A stretch of 64,000 nucleotides of DNA, from assembly GCA_023014335.1 (NCBI GenBank), contig JAECYW010000007.1:3100001-3164000 (forward strand). The letters run 5' to 3'. Below the pieces are notes generated by a model. That model saw only the letters and a list, made by a program, of their open reading frames with translations. It was not told the origin of the DNA and did no database searches. Numbering within the stretch: the first letter of the stretch is position 1; each line of letters begins with the position of its first letter. A program made the translations under genes and the position numbers. This stretch comes from Galerina marginata. Lineage: Eukaryota > Basidiomycota > Agaricomycetes > Agaricales > Galerinaceae. Of the stretch, positions 1 through 10,037 are shown piece after piece.

Positions 1-84
1 ACTATGGCAGTCAACCTGCACATTTAATCAAGCGAGCTAGCGCAACTTGATTTCCGAGCCACTTTTTTCATTTTCCGACCCAAT

Positions 85-351
85 TGTTGAGATAAATTGA
101 TGGGCGCCTCGATGGCTCCCCAATAAAGGCACGTACTTAGCCACTATTCTATTACCTGTAGATATTACTTTACTTTGCTTCACTTCATCCTCTCGCATAC
201 TCGCTTGCCTGCACCATATCGTCGATTCCCTCCCGTATTATTTTCCTACCTACTTGTAGTTACCTGCGGGCTCTACTAGACTCTCTGTATATAAAGCTAC
301 CTACTCGTCAATCCAATCCCCAGTTCGTTATCCGACTATCTACGTTCAATA
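85..351 (+). repeat. 5' LTR of copia element
   Basis: 267 bp, starting TGTTGAG and ending TTCAATA (an imperfect inverted terminus). A TATATAAAG promoter box lies at 288-296, near the end of the LTR. The sequence is identical to the 3' LTR in base-by-base reading. Confidence 0.93.
288..296 (+). promoter_or_regulatory. TATA box of the copia LTR
   Basis: TATATAAAG inside the 5' LTR, about 130 bp upstream of the gag-pol ATG (427). The same box occurs in the 3' LTR. Confidence 0.65.
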
Positions 352-363
352 GGTTATGGGCCC
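352..363 (+). promoter_or_regulatory. Primer binding site, initiator-tRNA-Met half-molecule type
   Basis: GGTTATGGGCCC directly follows the 5' LTR. It is complementary to the anticodon stem-loop of eukaryotic initiator tRNA-Met (GGGCCCAUAACC), not to a tRNA 3' end. This is the arrangement known for Drosophila copia, where a cleaved half of the initiator tRNA primes minus-strand DNA. Confidence 0.75.
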
Positions 364-426
364 CGAACCCCGTAACTAATCTTACAACTTATATCTCTTC
401 GCTCTAAACCTACCTCTTGCCAAACT

Positions 427-3400
427 ATGTCTACCACTATCAAGCTTGGAGACGACTTCATGAAGATCCCACGTCTCGACGACGAAGGGAAGAATTGGGT
501 CGTCTACAAGGCTAGATTCAATCTCTCTATCGACGCACGCGGTTACGCAGAACACATCGACGGCACCGCTACCGCGCCGAAGGATCCCGTTACCCGTACC
601 GGCACCACGGAGGCTCCGCAAAAGCTGACGGACGACGAGAAAGTACTGGATGCTGATTGGAAGAAGGTATTGAAGGTCTGGAATCAAGGGGAAGCTATCG
701 TCAAGCAGCAGATTGCGGCAACAATTTCGGACTCACTATTCATGGAGATTTGCGGCAAGGGTACTTCGCGCGCAATCTGGGAAGCCCTCGTGGAGGTCTT
801 CGAAAAACGGTCACGTATGGTCTCAGTTGACCTTCGCCGTAGGCTCCAGTCAGAGCGCTGCGTCGAGAAGGGCGACGTGCGAGCTCACTTCACGAAGCTG
901 CGCACGATGCGCGAGGACCTGGCTGCCATGGGAAAGGCACCTTCCGAGGACGACTTTTACTCGATCATTCTCGGCTCTCTACCATCATCCTACGACCCCC
1001 ACATCTCTGCCATCAGCGCGACATCCAGCGTTCTTGGTAAAACCCTATCCCCCGACGAGTTGATGCATGCGGTGACGGACGAGTACCATCGTCGCACTTT
1101 GAGTTCCAAGGGAGCCAAAAAGGAGGAGAACGCGGCGTTCCACTCCAACGATGCAGGACACGGGAGGAAGGGAGGTTCGAGCTCGAAGAAGAGTGTCGAA
1201 TGCTACAATTGTGGAAAGAAGGGGCATTTTAAGGCGGACTGTTGGGCTGAGGGCGGTGGGAAGGAAGGGCAGGGTCCGAAGGGAAAGGGAAAGGCGAAGG
1301 GAGGAAAGGATAAGGGAAAGGGCAAGGAGTCCGCGGCGACTGCCAAAGCCAAGGGGAAGGAAGACGACGATGACGTGGCGTGGTTGGCTATGACAGCCGC
1401 CGACGACGACTTCGAGAACATCTCGGATGGTGAAACTACTTCGACCTCCGGCGTCTTGCTTTCCGACGAAGACATTGCGGATTTGTTCTCGAACGACTCG
1501 GACTCCGACATGTACATGCCAGAGCTTGAGGAGGTATCGGATTCGGAGGATGAGGATGATGGGATGCCGGAATTGCGGGAGGTATCGGATTCAGAGGATG
1601 AAGGGTCGAGCGATGAGGAAAGTGACGAGGAGAGTGATGAGGAGGCTGGGATGCCAGGGCTGATGGAGATGTCAGATTCGGATGACGACGACGAAGACTT
1701 CGTGCACGTACCGAACACTTTCCCCACCCAAACGGACGAAGCCTACACCACAACCTTCAATGCTGCAATGCTAACCACAGGCGGCATTGGTAGTTCTCTC
1801 GTCGACATCGACTTATACGATTCTGGCGCCTCACGACACATGTCAGGATACCGACACCGTTTCATCAATTTCGAGGAGATCTCACCTAAACCGATCACCG
1901 CTGCCGACAAGCGAACCTTCAATGCCATCGGAAAAGGTGACATGTACGTCAACATTCCGGATGGCGATACCACGTCGAAAATCCTCCTCCGCGATGTCCT
2001 TTATGCCCCTAGCATGGGGGTAACCCTCGTATCCATCGGTCGCATTGCCCAGTCTGGGTCAATGGCTGTCTTCGTAGGAGATTCGTGTCGGATCTACAAT
2101 GGATCGCGACAGCTTCAGGGGAAGATTCCGGTCAAGAACGGCCTATACCGTGTCTACACCGCCTGTGCAGAACCAGCAGGGTACGCAGGACGTGTGACGG
2201 AGATCCTAACCATCGACGAATTGCACCGTCGGCTCGGGCATGTGTCGCATGAAGCGGCGCGTCGTTTGGTTGAGAAGGGGTTGGTGACGGGTGTGGAGTT
2301 GGATGAGGACAGCAAGCCCTCGTTCTGTGCATCATGCGAGTGGGGGAAGGGCCATAAGAAGGCGATTCAGAAGGAGCGAGAGGGAGGAAGGGCAGAGGCG
2401 GTAGGAGATGAGATTCACTCGGACGTGTGGGGACCTGCAGCGACGGAAACTATCAAGCATAAAGAATATTTCGTCAGCTTTACGGACGACCACAGCCGAT
2501 TCACGAACATTTACCTTACTGGCGCTAAAGACGACACCTTCGAATCCTATCAGCACTACGAATCCTGGCTCAAGACACAGCACAACGTGCAGGTCAAGAA
2601 GCTCCACAGCGACCGAGGGGGGGAATATCTAAGTGATGAATTCTCAGACCACCTCAAGAAGGCAGGAACTGTCCGACGACTCACCGTTCATGACACCCCC
2701 GAGTACAATGGCGTCGCGGAGCGCCTCAATCGTACGCTGATGGAGAAGGTCCGCGCGATGCTCCACGACAGCGGGTTACCAAAATTCTTATGGGGCGAGG
2801 CCCTAAACTACGCCGTCTATCTCAAGAACCGGACTTGGACCCGGGTTCTCAAAGACACGACGCCCTACGAGATCCTGATGGGGTCTAAGCCCGATTTATC
2901 CGAGATGCATCCTTGGGGTTGCCCAGTGTGGGTACACGACACGAGTGGATCGAAGCTGGAAGGAAGGGCAAAGGAGGGGCGGTGGACGGGAGTTGACGAA
3001 GAGAGCAAGGCACATAGGGTTTATTGGGCTGGAAAGCGGTCAATCACTGTCGAGAGAAGTGTTAGATTTGTGCCAGAAGAGGAAGACGTGGTGGTGGACA
3101 ACGCACCGCTCGTGGGGAAGCAACAGGATTCGGAAGTCCTTGATAACGAGCGTCCCGTGTCACCAAAAGCGACTGTCGAGGATGTTCCTGATGAGGGGGA
3201 AGCACCGCCTGTATTCGAGGAAGCAGAGGGCAGAGGAAAACGCGTTCGGAAGCCGAGCGCGTATGTGAAGCGGATCCAGGAGGGAGTTGGAAGGGCTAGC
3301 AACTTGCCAGCGTCCGGCGCACTTCCGCGAGGCCTGCAGTTAGCTACGCAACCGGAGACCGTTCCTCTGGATGATCCAGAAGAAGGCGACGAGGGGTTGT

Positions 3401-5034
3401 TGGCGGATGCTTGGGATATCGTGGATGGGATGGACTTTGCGATGGCAGTGGCGATGGATGCGGCGGAGGGACTGAACCCAACGTACGACGAGGCGAAGAC
3501 CAGATCGGACTGGCCAAAATGGGAAGCCGCGATCAAAGCCGAATTGAAGACCCTCGAGGACAACGGGACCTGGAAGCTCGTCGAACGCCCGAAAGGCGTC
3601 AACGTCGTGGACTGCAAATGGGTTCTTCGCATCAAGAAGAACGCCGCCGGCGAGATCGACAAGTACAAGGCTCGTCTTGTTGCTCGCGGCTTTACTCAGG
3701 TCCATGGCGTCGATTACGATCTCACGTATGCGCCAGTTGCTCGACTATCCACTTTCCGCTACCTCATCGCACTCGCCAATCGAAACGGTTGGCCCATCGA
3801 ATGTATCGACTTCGATAGCGCGTTCCTAAACTCGGAGCTGGGAGAAAACGAAGTCATCTATCTTGAACAGCCGCGTGGATATGCCAGCCGCGATGCTCGT
3901 TTGTTCGTCTTTCGGCTCTTGAAAACGCTGTACGGCTTGAAGCAGGGTGCGAAGAATTGGTACGTGGCGCTTTGGAAGGCGCTGGAGGAGTTGGGGTTTC
4001 GTCGATTGGAGGCAGATCCTGGGGTGTTTGTGAAGGAAATGGGGGGGGATTTGATCGTCATGGCGGTTCATGTTGACGATTGCCTTGTAACAGGCAATTC
4101 TATGGAACTGATCAGCAAGTTTAAACAGGATATCCACCTCAAATACAAGATTACGGACCTTGGGGCATGCACTTGGATCCTGGGCATCAAACTCAACCGC
4201 GACATGATCAAGAAGACCATTTCCCTCTCACAACGCGCATATATCGACTCCATCGTAACGCGATTCAATTTCGACGATTTGAAGCCGTCCGCTATCCCTA
4301 TCGATCCGAGTCAGCCACTTTCACGTTCCCAATGCCCGACGACTCTCATCGACATCGCACGAATGAAGAACGTACCTTATCGCGAGGCCGTTGGCTCGCT
4401 GATATACGCATCTATGGGCACGCGACCCGATATCACATTTGCGACGAGCACCGTCGCGCAGTTCATGGACAACCCGGGATGGATTCACTGGGAGGCCGTC
4501 AAGCGAATTTTTCGGTACCTGAAGGGCACGAGGGATTTAGAGTTGACATATGGAGGGGAAGTCGCAAATCTTGTGGGATTTGTGGATGCGGATGGGGCGT
4601 CGCAGGACCATAGACGAGCGATTTCGGGCTATGTGTTCATGGTGGATGGAGGAGCAGTGTCGTGGTCGTCGAAGAAGCAGGAGTTGGTAACGCTGTCAAC
4701 AACCGAGGCGGAGTATGTTGCGGCTACTCACGCTGCCAAGGAAGCCGCGTGGCTGCGCCGACTTATCGCCGAAATCTTCGGACCACTCACCCAGCCTACC
4801 ACACTCTACGGCGACAACCAGTCCGCTATCGCGCTCGCTCACGGAGGACACTATCACGCACGCACCAAACATATCGACATCCGCTACCACTTTATTCGGT
4901 ATATCGTCGAGGCCGGCTCCATCAAATTGATCTATTGTCCGACCGACGAGCAAACCGCCGACACTTTGACGAAGGCACTACCGAGCGCAAAAGCCAAGCA
5001 CTTCGCAAATGCAATGGGACTTCGTGCGGTTTGA
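427..5034 (+). CDS. Copia gag-pol polyprotein
   Basis: A single 1535-residue frame in the copia order. The Gag (UBN2-type) region spans about 20-230, and a CCHC zinc knuckle (CYNCGKKGHFKADC) about 258-271. A long acidic Asp/Glu-rich linker follows to about 440. Aspartic protease has DSG at 465-467. The integrase has an HHCC zinc region at about 598-645 and a D,D35E core at D666, D729 and E765 (GVAERLNRT). Reverse transcriptase spans about 1020-1260 with the catalytic pair in VHVDD (1217-1218). RNase H spans about 1375-1500 (FVDADGA, STTEAEY, YGDNQSA). The order protease-integrase-RT-RNase H separates it from gypsy elements. No stop or frameshift was seen and all key acidic residues are present, so the protein is probably functional. 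The ATG at 427 is the first in frame after the primer site. Confidence 0.95.
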   Translation: MSTTIKLGDDFMKIPRLDDEGKNWVVYKARFNLSIDARGYAEHIDGTATAPKDPVTRTGTTEAPQKLTDDEKVLDADWKKVLKVWNQGEAIVKQQIAATISDSLFMEICGKGTSRAIWEALVEVFEKRSRMVSVDLRRRLQSERCVEKGDVRAHFTKLRTMREDLAAMGKAPSEDDFYSIILGSLPSSYDPHISAISATSSVLGKTLSPDELMHAVTDEYHRRTLSSKGAKKEENAAFHSNDAGHGRKGGSSSKKSVECYNCGKKGHFKADCWAEGGGKEGQGPKGKGKAKGGKDKGKGKESAATAKAKGKEDDDDVAWLAMTAADDDFENISDGETTSTSGVLLSDEDIADLFSNDSDSDMYMPELEEVSDSEDEDDGMPELREVSDSEDEGSSDEESDEESDEEAGMPGLMEMSDSDDDDEDFVHVPNTFPTQTDEAYTTTFNAAMLTTGGIGSSLVDIDLYDSGASRHMSGYRHRFINFEEISPKPITAADKRTFNAIGKGDMYVNIPDGDTTSKILLRDVLYAPSMGVTLVSIGRIAQSGSMAVFVGDSCRIYNGSRQLQGKIPVKNGLYRVYTACAEPAGYAGRVTEILTIDELHRRLGHVSHEAARRLVEKGLVTGVELDEDSKPSFCASCEWGKGHKKAIQKEREGGRAEAVGDEIHSDVWGPAATETIKHKEYFVSFTDDHSRFTNIYLTGAKDDTFESYQHYESWLKTQHNVQVKKLHSDRGGEYLSDEFSDHLKKAGTVRRLTVHDTPEYNGVAERLNRTLMEKVRAMLHDSGLPKFLWGEALNYAVYLKNRTWTRVLKDTTPYEILMGSKPDLSEMHPWGCPVWVHDTSGSKLEGRAKEGRWTGVDEESKAHRVYWAGKRSITVERSVRFVPEEEDVVVDNAPLVGKQQDSEVLDNERPVSPKATVEDVPDEGEAPPVFEEAEGRGKRVRKPSAYVKRIQEGVGRASNLPASGALPRGLQLATQPETVPLDDPEEGDEGLLADAWDIVDGMDFAMAVAMDAAEGLNPTYDEAKTRSDWPKWEAAIKAELKTLEDNGTWKLVERPKGVNVVDCKWVLRIKKNAAGEIDKYKARLVARGFTQVHGVDYDLTYAPVARLSTFRYLIALANRNGWPIECIDFDSAFLNSELGENEVIYLEQPRGYASRDARLFVFRLLKTLYGLKQGAKNWYVALWKALEELGFRRLEADPGVFVKEMGGDLIVMAVHVDDCLVTGNSMELISKFKQDIHLKYKITDLGACTWILGIKLNRDMIKKTISLSQRAYIDSIVTRFNFDDLKPSAIPIDPSQPLSRSQCPTTLIDIARMKNVPYREAVGSLIYASMGTRPDITFATSTVAQFMDNPGWIHWEAVKRIFRYLKGTRDLELTYGGEVANLVGFVDADGASQDHRRAISGYVFMVDGGAVSWSSKKQELVTLSTTEAEYVAATHAAKEAAWLRRLIAEIFGPLTQPTTLYGDNQSAIALAHGGHYHARTKHIDIRYHFIRYIVEAGSIKLIYCPTDEQTADTLTKALPSAKAKHFANAMGLRAV

Positions 5035-5041
5035 GGGGAAG
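5033..5041 (+). promoter_or_regulatory. Polypurine tract of copia element
   Basis: GAGGGGAAG sits immediately before the 3' LTR (starts 5042) and shares bases with the stop codon TGA at 5032-5034. This is the expected plus-strand primer position. Confidence 0.75.
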
Positions 5042-5308
5042 TGTTGAGATAAATTGATGGGCGCCTCGATGGCTCCCCAATAAAGGCACGTACTTAGCCA
5101 CTATTCTATTACCTGTAGATATTACTTTACTTTGCTTCACTTCATCCTCTCGCATACTCGCTTGCCTGCACCATATCGTCGATTCCCTCCCGTATTATTT
5201 TCCTACCTACTTGTAGTTACCTGCGGGCTCTACTAGACTCTCTGTATATAAAGCTACCTACTCGTCAATCCAATCCCCAGTTCGTTATCCGACTATCTAC
5301 GTTCAATA
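5042..5308 (+). repeat. 3' LTR of copia element
   Basis: 267 bp, identical to 85-351. It is followed by the second CCAAT target copy at 5309-5313. Confidence 0.93.
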
Positions 5309-5567
5309 CCAATCTTAGGTAGATTTCAGTCAGAGCCATCTAACTACCAGTTGAGCGCACATTTTCTTGCCTTGCAAGCCAAGCTACTTTTTATGCGAGC
5401 CACCTAATATTTAATAAGACACCACACTAAGTAAATAAGAGCCCTACAGTAGTCTTACAAGACAAGCTACAAATAATTAAGGCGAGCTACCAAAAAATTA
5501 AAAGTGAGCACAACTTTGAATTGCGAGCCTACTTTTGAATTGCGAGCCTACTTTTGAATTGCGAGCC

Positions 5568-6100
5568 AAGGGGTACTCGGGATCTTTATAACGGACCCGG
5601 GGTTGGGTGGTTGGTTCGGACGTCAGGCCGCTAATTTTTTTTTTGACCTACCTATTTTTTGACGGAAAATAGCAGAAAACCTCTTCGCAAAGAGGCCAAT
5701 GTCTGTAGAATATTTGTAGAATGGCTTTAATCATTGTTATGCCACTGGTAATCTGAAATTATCTCACAAGCCTACTGTTGAGCTGTTTTATTTGACTCAA
5801 GAGTCAAGACTGCTGTATTACCAGAGAATCATTTCCATAATGTCAATTTTCTATGCATCAGGCTGACGGGTTCAGCGACTGTGCCGGTGTACATACATTG
5901 GTAGCCAAAAGCTGGAAATACCATCCAAGGACGGTGTCGCCGCCGCGTCGGGGACTCGCGGCTCAGCAAAAAGTACCGTGATGACATAATATTTCCTAAT
6001 ATAGGTGTGTGCCTGATTACGTTGGCTGGTTGGTTCAACAAATCTCCGCTAAAAAAAAATTGGAACCCCAGGTCCAATTTTTTAATTTTCGAACCCCCTT
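5568..6100. mobile_element. Small MITE-like insert in the left TIR arm
   Basis: This 533-bp segment is absent from the matching right arm. Its ends are weakly inverted (AAGGGGTACTCGG at left, complement of AAGGGGGTTCG at right). The flanks both read TTGCGAGCC, which could be an 8-9 bp target duplication. That word is itself repeated in the arm, so the duplication is not proven. No coding capacity was seen. Confidence 0.45.
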
Positions 6101-6380
6101 GTTGCGAGCCTACCTTTGAAATGCGAGCCTACATTTCAAACGAACCACTTTCGGGCCGGCGGTCAGTGATAGCCGGGACCGGGGAAGGGCATGCCAAACA
6201 ATGTTCAAAGGTCTAAATATGGAAGATGATTTGAGTAATCGGCAAATTCAAGTCGGGCGGGCTTTTACTAAGGTTCAATATTATGATAAATTAATTCTAG
6301 GTAGTTCCAGCTTTCAATCAAGTCTCAAATTGCCATCTTCCGCGAAGTATTGCTTGTAAAATGATAGAAACTCGAAAACA

Positions 6381-7254
6381 ATGGCGGTCCAACTAAACCT
6401 CCCCCTTGAATTTGTCTGCAAAATGTGTCTGAAATCTGCGAAGATGAATGGAAGGACAAATGGATAGATTTTACCTGATATTTGGGCTCCACATCAGTGA
6501 AACCGGACAGGGATATAAGCCTTTCTTAATCGGGGTTTTACGCCGCCTGTGGGGTGCCGGCATGTAGTTAAATAGTTAATGGATGCTAGGAACAGTCTGC
6601 ATTTGACAAAAGCATGTAGTCTATTCATGCAGAAGTATCATTTGTTATATGCTACATATCTAATTCTTTACTGGGGTTTATTTGTGAAATTTATGCGCAT
6701 TTTCACCTGTGGCGCGCCCTCAAATTAAGCGCCGGCCTGTCTAGACGCCGGCACATGATTGGCTCATAGATTGTCTTGGCCATTAATTTACTTATGCAAC
6801 AGCTGGAAGACTACCTAACTGTCAAAGTTCCCAACAATGGGTCTGTAATCTCGGAAGATTTGGGACTCAAATTTGTGCAACTGCCAACTGGACAAGGACA
6901 TAAAGGCTTTCCAAGTTGGAAATTGTGCCGCCTGCGCGGCATAGTTTCCCGGAACATTCTATACCAATCATGAGCATGTAATTTATTCGGAAACAATTTT
7001 TTTTTGATTGCTACGTGTTTAATGCTTAAGCGCGATTTTTTTTGCGAAATTCCCTCACAATTGGGGCTGGGATCCATCTGCGGCTTTTGATTATCCGTTT
7101 AGTAATATCTCAAGGACAATGAAAACTTTATTCTTGATCAAAAGCTGAACTACCAGGTGTCAATAAACCAATTATCTGATTTCACGGATTTCAGACTCAT
7201 TTTTCGGGATTTTCCCGGACTGACTCAACAGGAAGCTTCTCCAGTGCTCATCAT
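6381..7254. other. Non-coding core of the TIR transposon
   Basis: No open frame with recognisable content. Two diverged direct segments (around 6470-6570 and 6840-6960) share the order TTTGGGCTC, GACAGGGATATAAGCCTTTC and GCCGCCTG, suggesting an internal duplication. Nothing else is recognised. Confidence 0.4.
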
Positions 7255-7850
7255 TTTCGACTTTTTATCATTTTCTGATCATTGTCCGTGTAATACTTGA
7301 TGGCAGATGGTGATTTTAGGCTTGATCGAAAGCTAGAACTACCTGGAATCAGTTTATTATAATTTTGGGCCTTAGTAAAAGCCCGCCCGACGTGAATTGT
7401 GCCGACTACTCACATCATTTTCCGTAGCCCTTCCCCGGTCCCGGCTATCACTAACCGCCGGTCCGAAAGTGGCTCGTTTGAAATGTAGGCTCGCATTTCA
7501 AAAGGTGGCTCGCAAATGAAAAATAGGCTCGCAATTGAAAAGTAGGCTCGCAATTCAAAGGTAGGCTCGCTTTTAATTTTTTGGTAGCTCGTTTTAATTT
7601 TTTGTAGCTTGTCTTGTATGACTACTGTAGGGCTCTTATTTACTTAGTGGAGTGTCTTATTAAATATTAGGTGGCTCGCATAAAAAGTAGCTTGGCTTGC
7701 AAGGCAAGAAAATGTGCGCTCAACTGGTAGTTAGATGGCTCTAACTGAAATCTACCTAAGATTGGCTCGGAAAATACAGAAAATGTCAAAAAGTGGCTCG
7801 GAAATCGAGTGGCGCTAGCTCGCTTGATTAAATGTGCAGCTTGACTGCCA
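7255..7850 (-). repeat. Right terminal inverted repeat arm, uninterrupted
   Basis: This is the reverse complement of the split left arm. It contains repeated GGCTCGC words (reverse complement of GCGAGCC) in direct array between about 7470 and 7700. Repeated subterminal words like these are common transposase-binding sites. The arm ends at TTGACTGCCA (7841-7850). Confidence 0.8.
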
Positions 7851-9462
7851 TATATAAACGTGTCCTAGACCTGTAGCGCCACTCCCCCCAGCGAGCTCAA
7901 ATTTGACCTGAAGGAACTTTGTCATTAGCGTCGACAAGGGGCAAAGGTTAACAGAATACTTACGTAACTCGGTTGGTTAGCATCGCCATAAATGTTAGAG
8001 TTGCCAACTCTGAGATAGAAACCATTATCGCAGTGCAGTGCATGCGTTCCTGCCGGTAGATTAACAGCTGGGTTGGCTATAATCAGTGGATTGAATGATG
8101 CCAGATCCGTTGGTACAATGGACCACGTCTGATTCTGCACTTCCTAATGATAGAGCCAAAATATCTGCTGAGTGAATAAAATGTGTTCAACTACCGTTCA
8201 GATCCTCACTTTATTTGGCTTTAATACAATCTGGAACAACAATAATCACCTTCGTATCCACCGATCCGGCGTTTTGTGCGAAAGACTTACCACATCATTC
8301 ATAGCGGTGAGAGCAAAGCGCGTTTGCATTGTCGTATGATCGGGCGTTCAATAGTAAAACTATTAAACGAGGAGATATCAATAACCATGGTATATCCAAC
8401 CACGCATGAACTCACGAAAAAGCCAAAGCTCCAATTTTCCGTATATTCCATTGAGCTGCTGGCGTTGTTTGCGAAAGAACCTGCGTCCACTCGCCGCCAG
8501 CAGATCCAACTTGTTGCACATCGATGAATGCGTCCGCGTGTATGTTCCGGATGGTACCCTTCCCATTTCCCAGATCGATAATTTCCCACTGGCGGTATTC
8601 AGCAATTTCTGACACGGTAGTCTTCCCAGGACGTACAATATGCTCATCCCCTAGATTCGAACCCCCAAGGTATACCTTCGGTGTGCTGGCTGCTGAGGAT
8701 ACGGACTGGAGCGCTTCTCCCTTCGAAGTTTGAATGACGTACATTCCCGTCCCATCTGGGAGTGTCGCGGGCAAGTCTTCGACGATATTCCAACGATGAC
8801 TGGACTCCTTTGACTGGAATCGGCATAATTTGAGCACGGAGGAGGAGTATTTAAGGCGTTAAATACATACAATCGTCGTACTGGTAGATGTGAGGCTAGA
8901 ATCCTGAGTGAGCTTTGGCTATGGATGACGTGAGTCGACACAAATACTCGAAATTCGGATCGGACGTACAACGGAATCCTTATCCTCAAGGTGAAGGAAA
9001 ATATTGTTATTTCCATTATTGGTGTTCAAGATGCTGCCAAGGAACGTTAATAGATTCTTCTTAAAACAGACGGACACGAACTAGAAGCTACCGCGCCCCG
9101 AATCCACTAATTTTCATTTTAGCCCCGGCCGAGTCGCAGGTAATTTTTTGTGGAGGGTAGGCATGAATGCAGATCCAATAGAGGATGCCTCCAAAAAATA
9201 CTCCTTGTCCGCCGCATTCACGATTTCGAAGATCCCGTCGGAAATCTTGTTGAAGAACCACTATTCACATTTGTCAATCCAATCTCAATATCTAGCAAAA
9301 TGAACCGAATTTTGGTGCAGATTCAGGTACCTGTTGCTGCGAGCTTTCCTTGAAACGACGCATGGCTACGTCAACCAGGGAGCGACGCTCCAAATAAGTG
9401 CCGAAATCGATGTTATGAATCCTATAGCGAACATCAGGACTGGGTACGATGAGAGGAGCCAT
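7815..9462 (-). pseudogene. Beta-trefoil (ricin-B-like) protein gene, disrupted
   Basis: Exon-like segments on the minus strand encode repeated trefoil units. 9331-9462 gives MAPLIVPSPDVRYRIHNIDF and ends at CAG|GTACCT. About 9150-9260 gives FEIVNAADKEYFLE. 8970-9033 gives NNNIFLHLEDKDSV. 8416-8813 holds HRWNIVED, RQWEIIDLG and AQWNIRK. A segment ending at 8291 gives FALTAMNDV. 7964-8143 gives NQTWSIV and GFYLRVGNSN, and 7815-7907 is the last piece. Q-x-W-type motifs recur as in ricin-B/trefoil lectins and inhibitors. The gene looks broken. Segment 2 meets a stop before any good donor. The segment ending at 8291 has an in-frame TGA and no acceptor. The last exon runs into the TIR transposon at 7850, which supplies the stop. 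The fold call is fairly safe; carbohydrate binding is not shown. Confidence 0.55.
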
Positions 9463-9520
9463 TATGAGAGTGTAGATCGAGTTAAGCCTGAAGAATCGGT
9501 TTCCATCTTGGCGGTGGGGT

Positions 9521-9526
9521 TTATAA
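9521..9526 (-). promoter_or_regulatory. TATA-like box of the trefoil gene
   Basis: TTATAA (reads GCTTATAAACC on the minus strand) lies about 60 bp upstream of the ATG at 9462. Confidence 0.4.
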
Positions 9527-9559
9527 GCTTCGAGTTGGATGGAATATAAATAACATGAA

Positions 9560-10029
9560 GAAGGATCTTTCATCGATTGGAATCCTTGACGTGATTATCG
9601 GAACCAAATCTTCGGAGTGGACTTACTTGACATAGATCCTTCTGATCAGCCTGTCGACCATCTCTGGCCATGAAGGAAGGAAGGATGATTCAAAGTTTTC
9701 CAAATTGCAGATTCTTTGTGAATATAGAAACGCTGACACAAACTGATCAAACTCACGGCCTCCCGATAGGCCCAAACAAGCTGATCAGCCTGATCTCCAT
9801 AGTCTATTCAGAGCCAAAGTTGACGCTGTTGGAGGTGACCTCGACGTCAACATTTGATCAGATAACTTGTGCGATTTTGTTCCGAGAAGAGATATTTAGG
9901 AACCAGGAACCAAGTTACAATTGTATGGAAACCGAGAGCATCACGCTCTCCAAGGCGTCGCCAAACAAGCCTGGCATGAGGAGATGTCGGCTGATAGAGA
10001 TCAGGAATGACCCGCAAATACCGCGTTTT
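9560..10029. other. Upstream region of the trefoil gene
   Basis: About 470 bp between the trefoil promoter and a MITE. An open stretch on the plus strand (9670-10092) has no recognisable domain and continues into the MITE, so it is treated as chance. Nothing else seen. Confidence 0.4.
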
Positions 10030-10037
10030 GTCCTTCG

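Larger units (their letters stand above)
85..5308 (+). mobile_element. Ty1/copia LTR retrotransposon, full length and intact
   Basis: The element has two 267-bp LTRs that I read as identical, one uninterrupted gag-pol frame, a half-tRNA type primer site directly after the 5' LTR, and a purine-rich tract directly before the 3' LTR. The target duplication CCAAT (80-84 and 5309-5313) flanks it. Identical LTRs plus an open polyprotein indicate a very recent, possibly still mobile insertion. It lies inside the left arm of the older TIR transposon, so it is younger than that element. Confidence 0.95.
5..6380 (+). repeat. Left terminal inverted repeat arm, split into three pieces
   Basis: Pieces 5-84, 5314-5567 and 6101-about 6380 together match the reverse complement of 7255-7850. 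The middle piece holds repeated GCGAGCC(T)A words spaced about 20 bp apart. The outer pieces hold the unique marker AGCCGGGACCGGGGAAGGGC near 6170. Break points coincide with the copia insertion and with a 533-bp insert. Confidence 0.8.
5..7850. mobile_element. Non-autonomous TIR DNA transposon (composite, hosts other insertions)
   Basis: The two ends are inverted copies. The left end reads TGGCAGTCAA from base 5 and the right end is its complement, ending at 7850. Pairing continues for about 600 bp per arm once two later insertions in the left arm are removed (copia 85-5308 and a small insert 5568-6100). A TA dinucleotide flanks each end (3-4 and 7851-7852), as expected for a TA-targeting Tc1/mariner-like element, but family membership is not shown. 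The core has no long open frame and no transposase motif, so the element is non-autonomous. The original element was about 2.1 kb. It sits in the 3' part of a beta-trefoil gene, so the rest of that gene would lie left of base 1. Confidence 0.75.

Noticed and set aside
1203..1727. Ser-rich 174-residue antisense frame
   Set aside because: It is the complement of the acidic Asp/Glu linker of copia Gag; low-complexity artefact.
3021..3668. 215-residue antisense frame in the copia element
   Set aside because: It lies opposite the integrase/RT linker of an intact polyprotein, with no domain and biased composition.
5460..5570. Regularly spaced GCGAGCC words as a possible CRISPR array
   Set aside because: The words are short and degenerate, with AT-rich non-unique spacers, mirrored at the other transposon end, in a eukaryotic genome.
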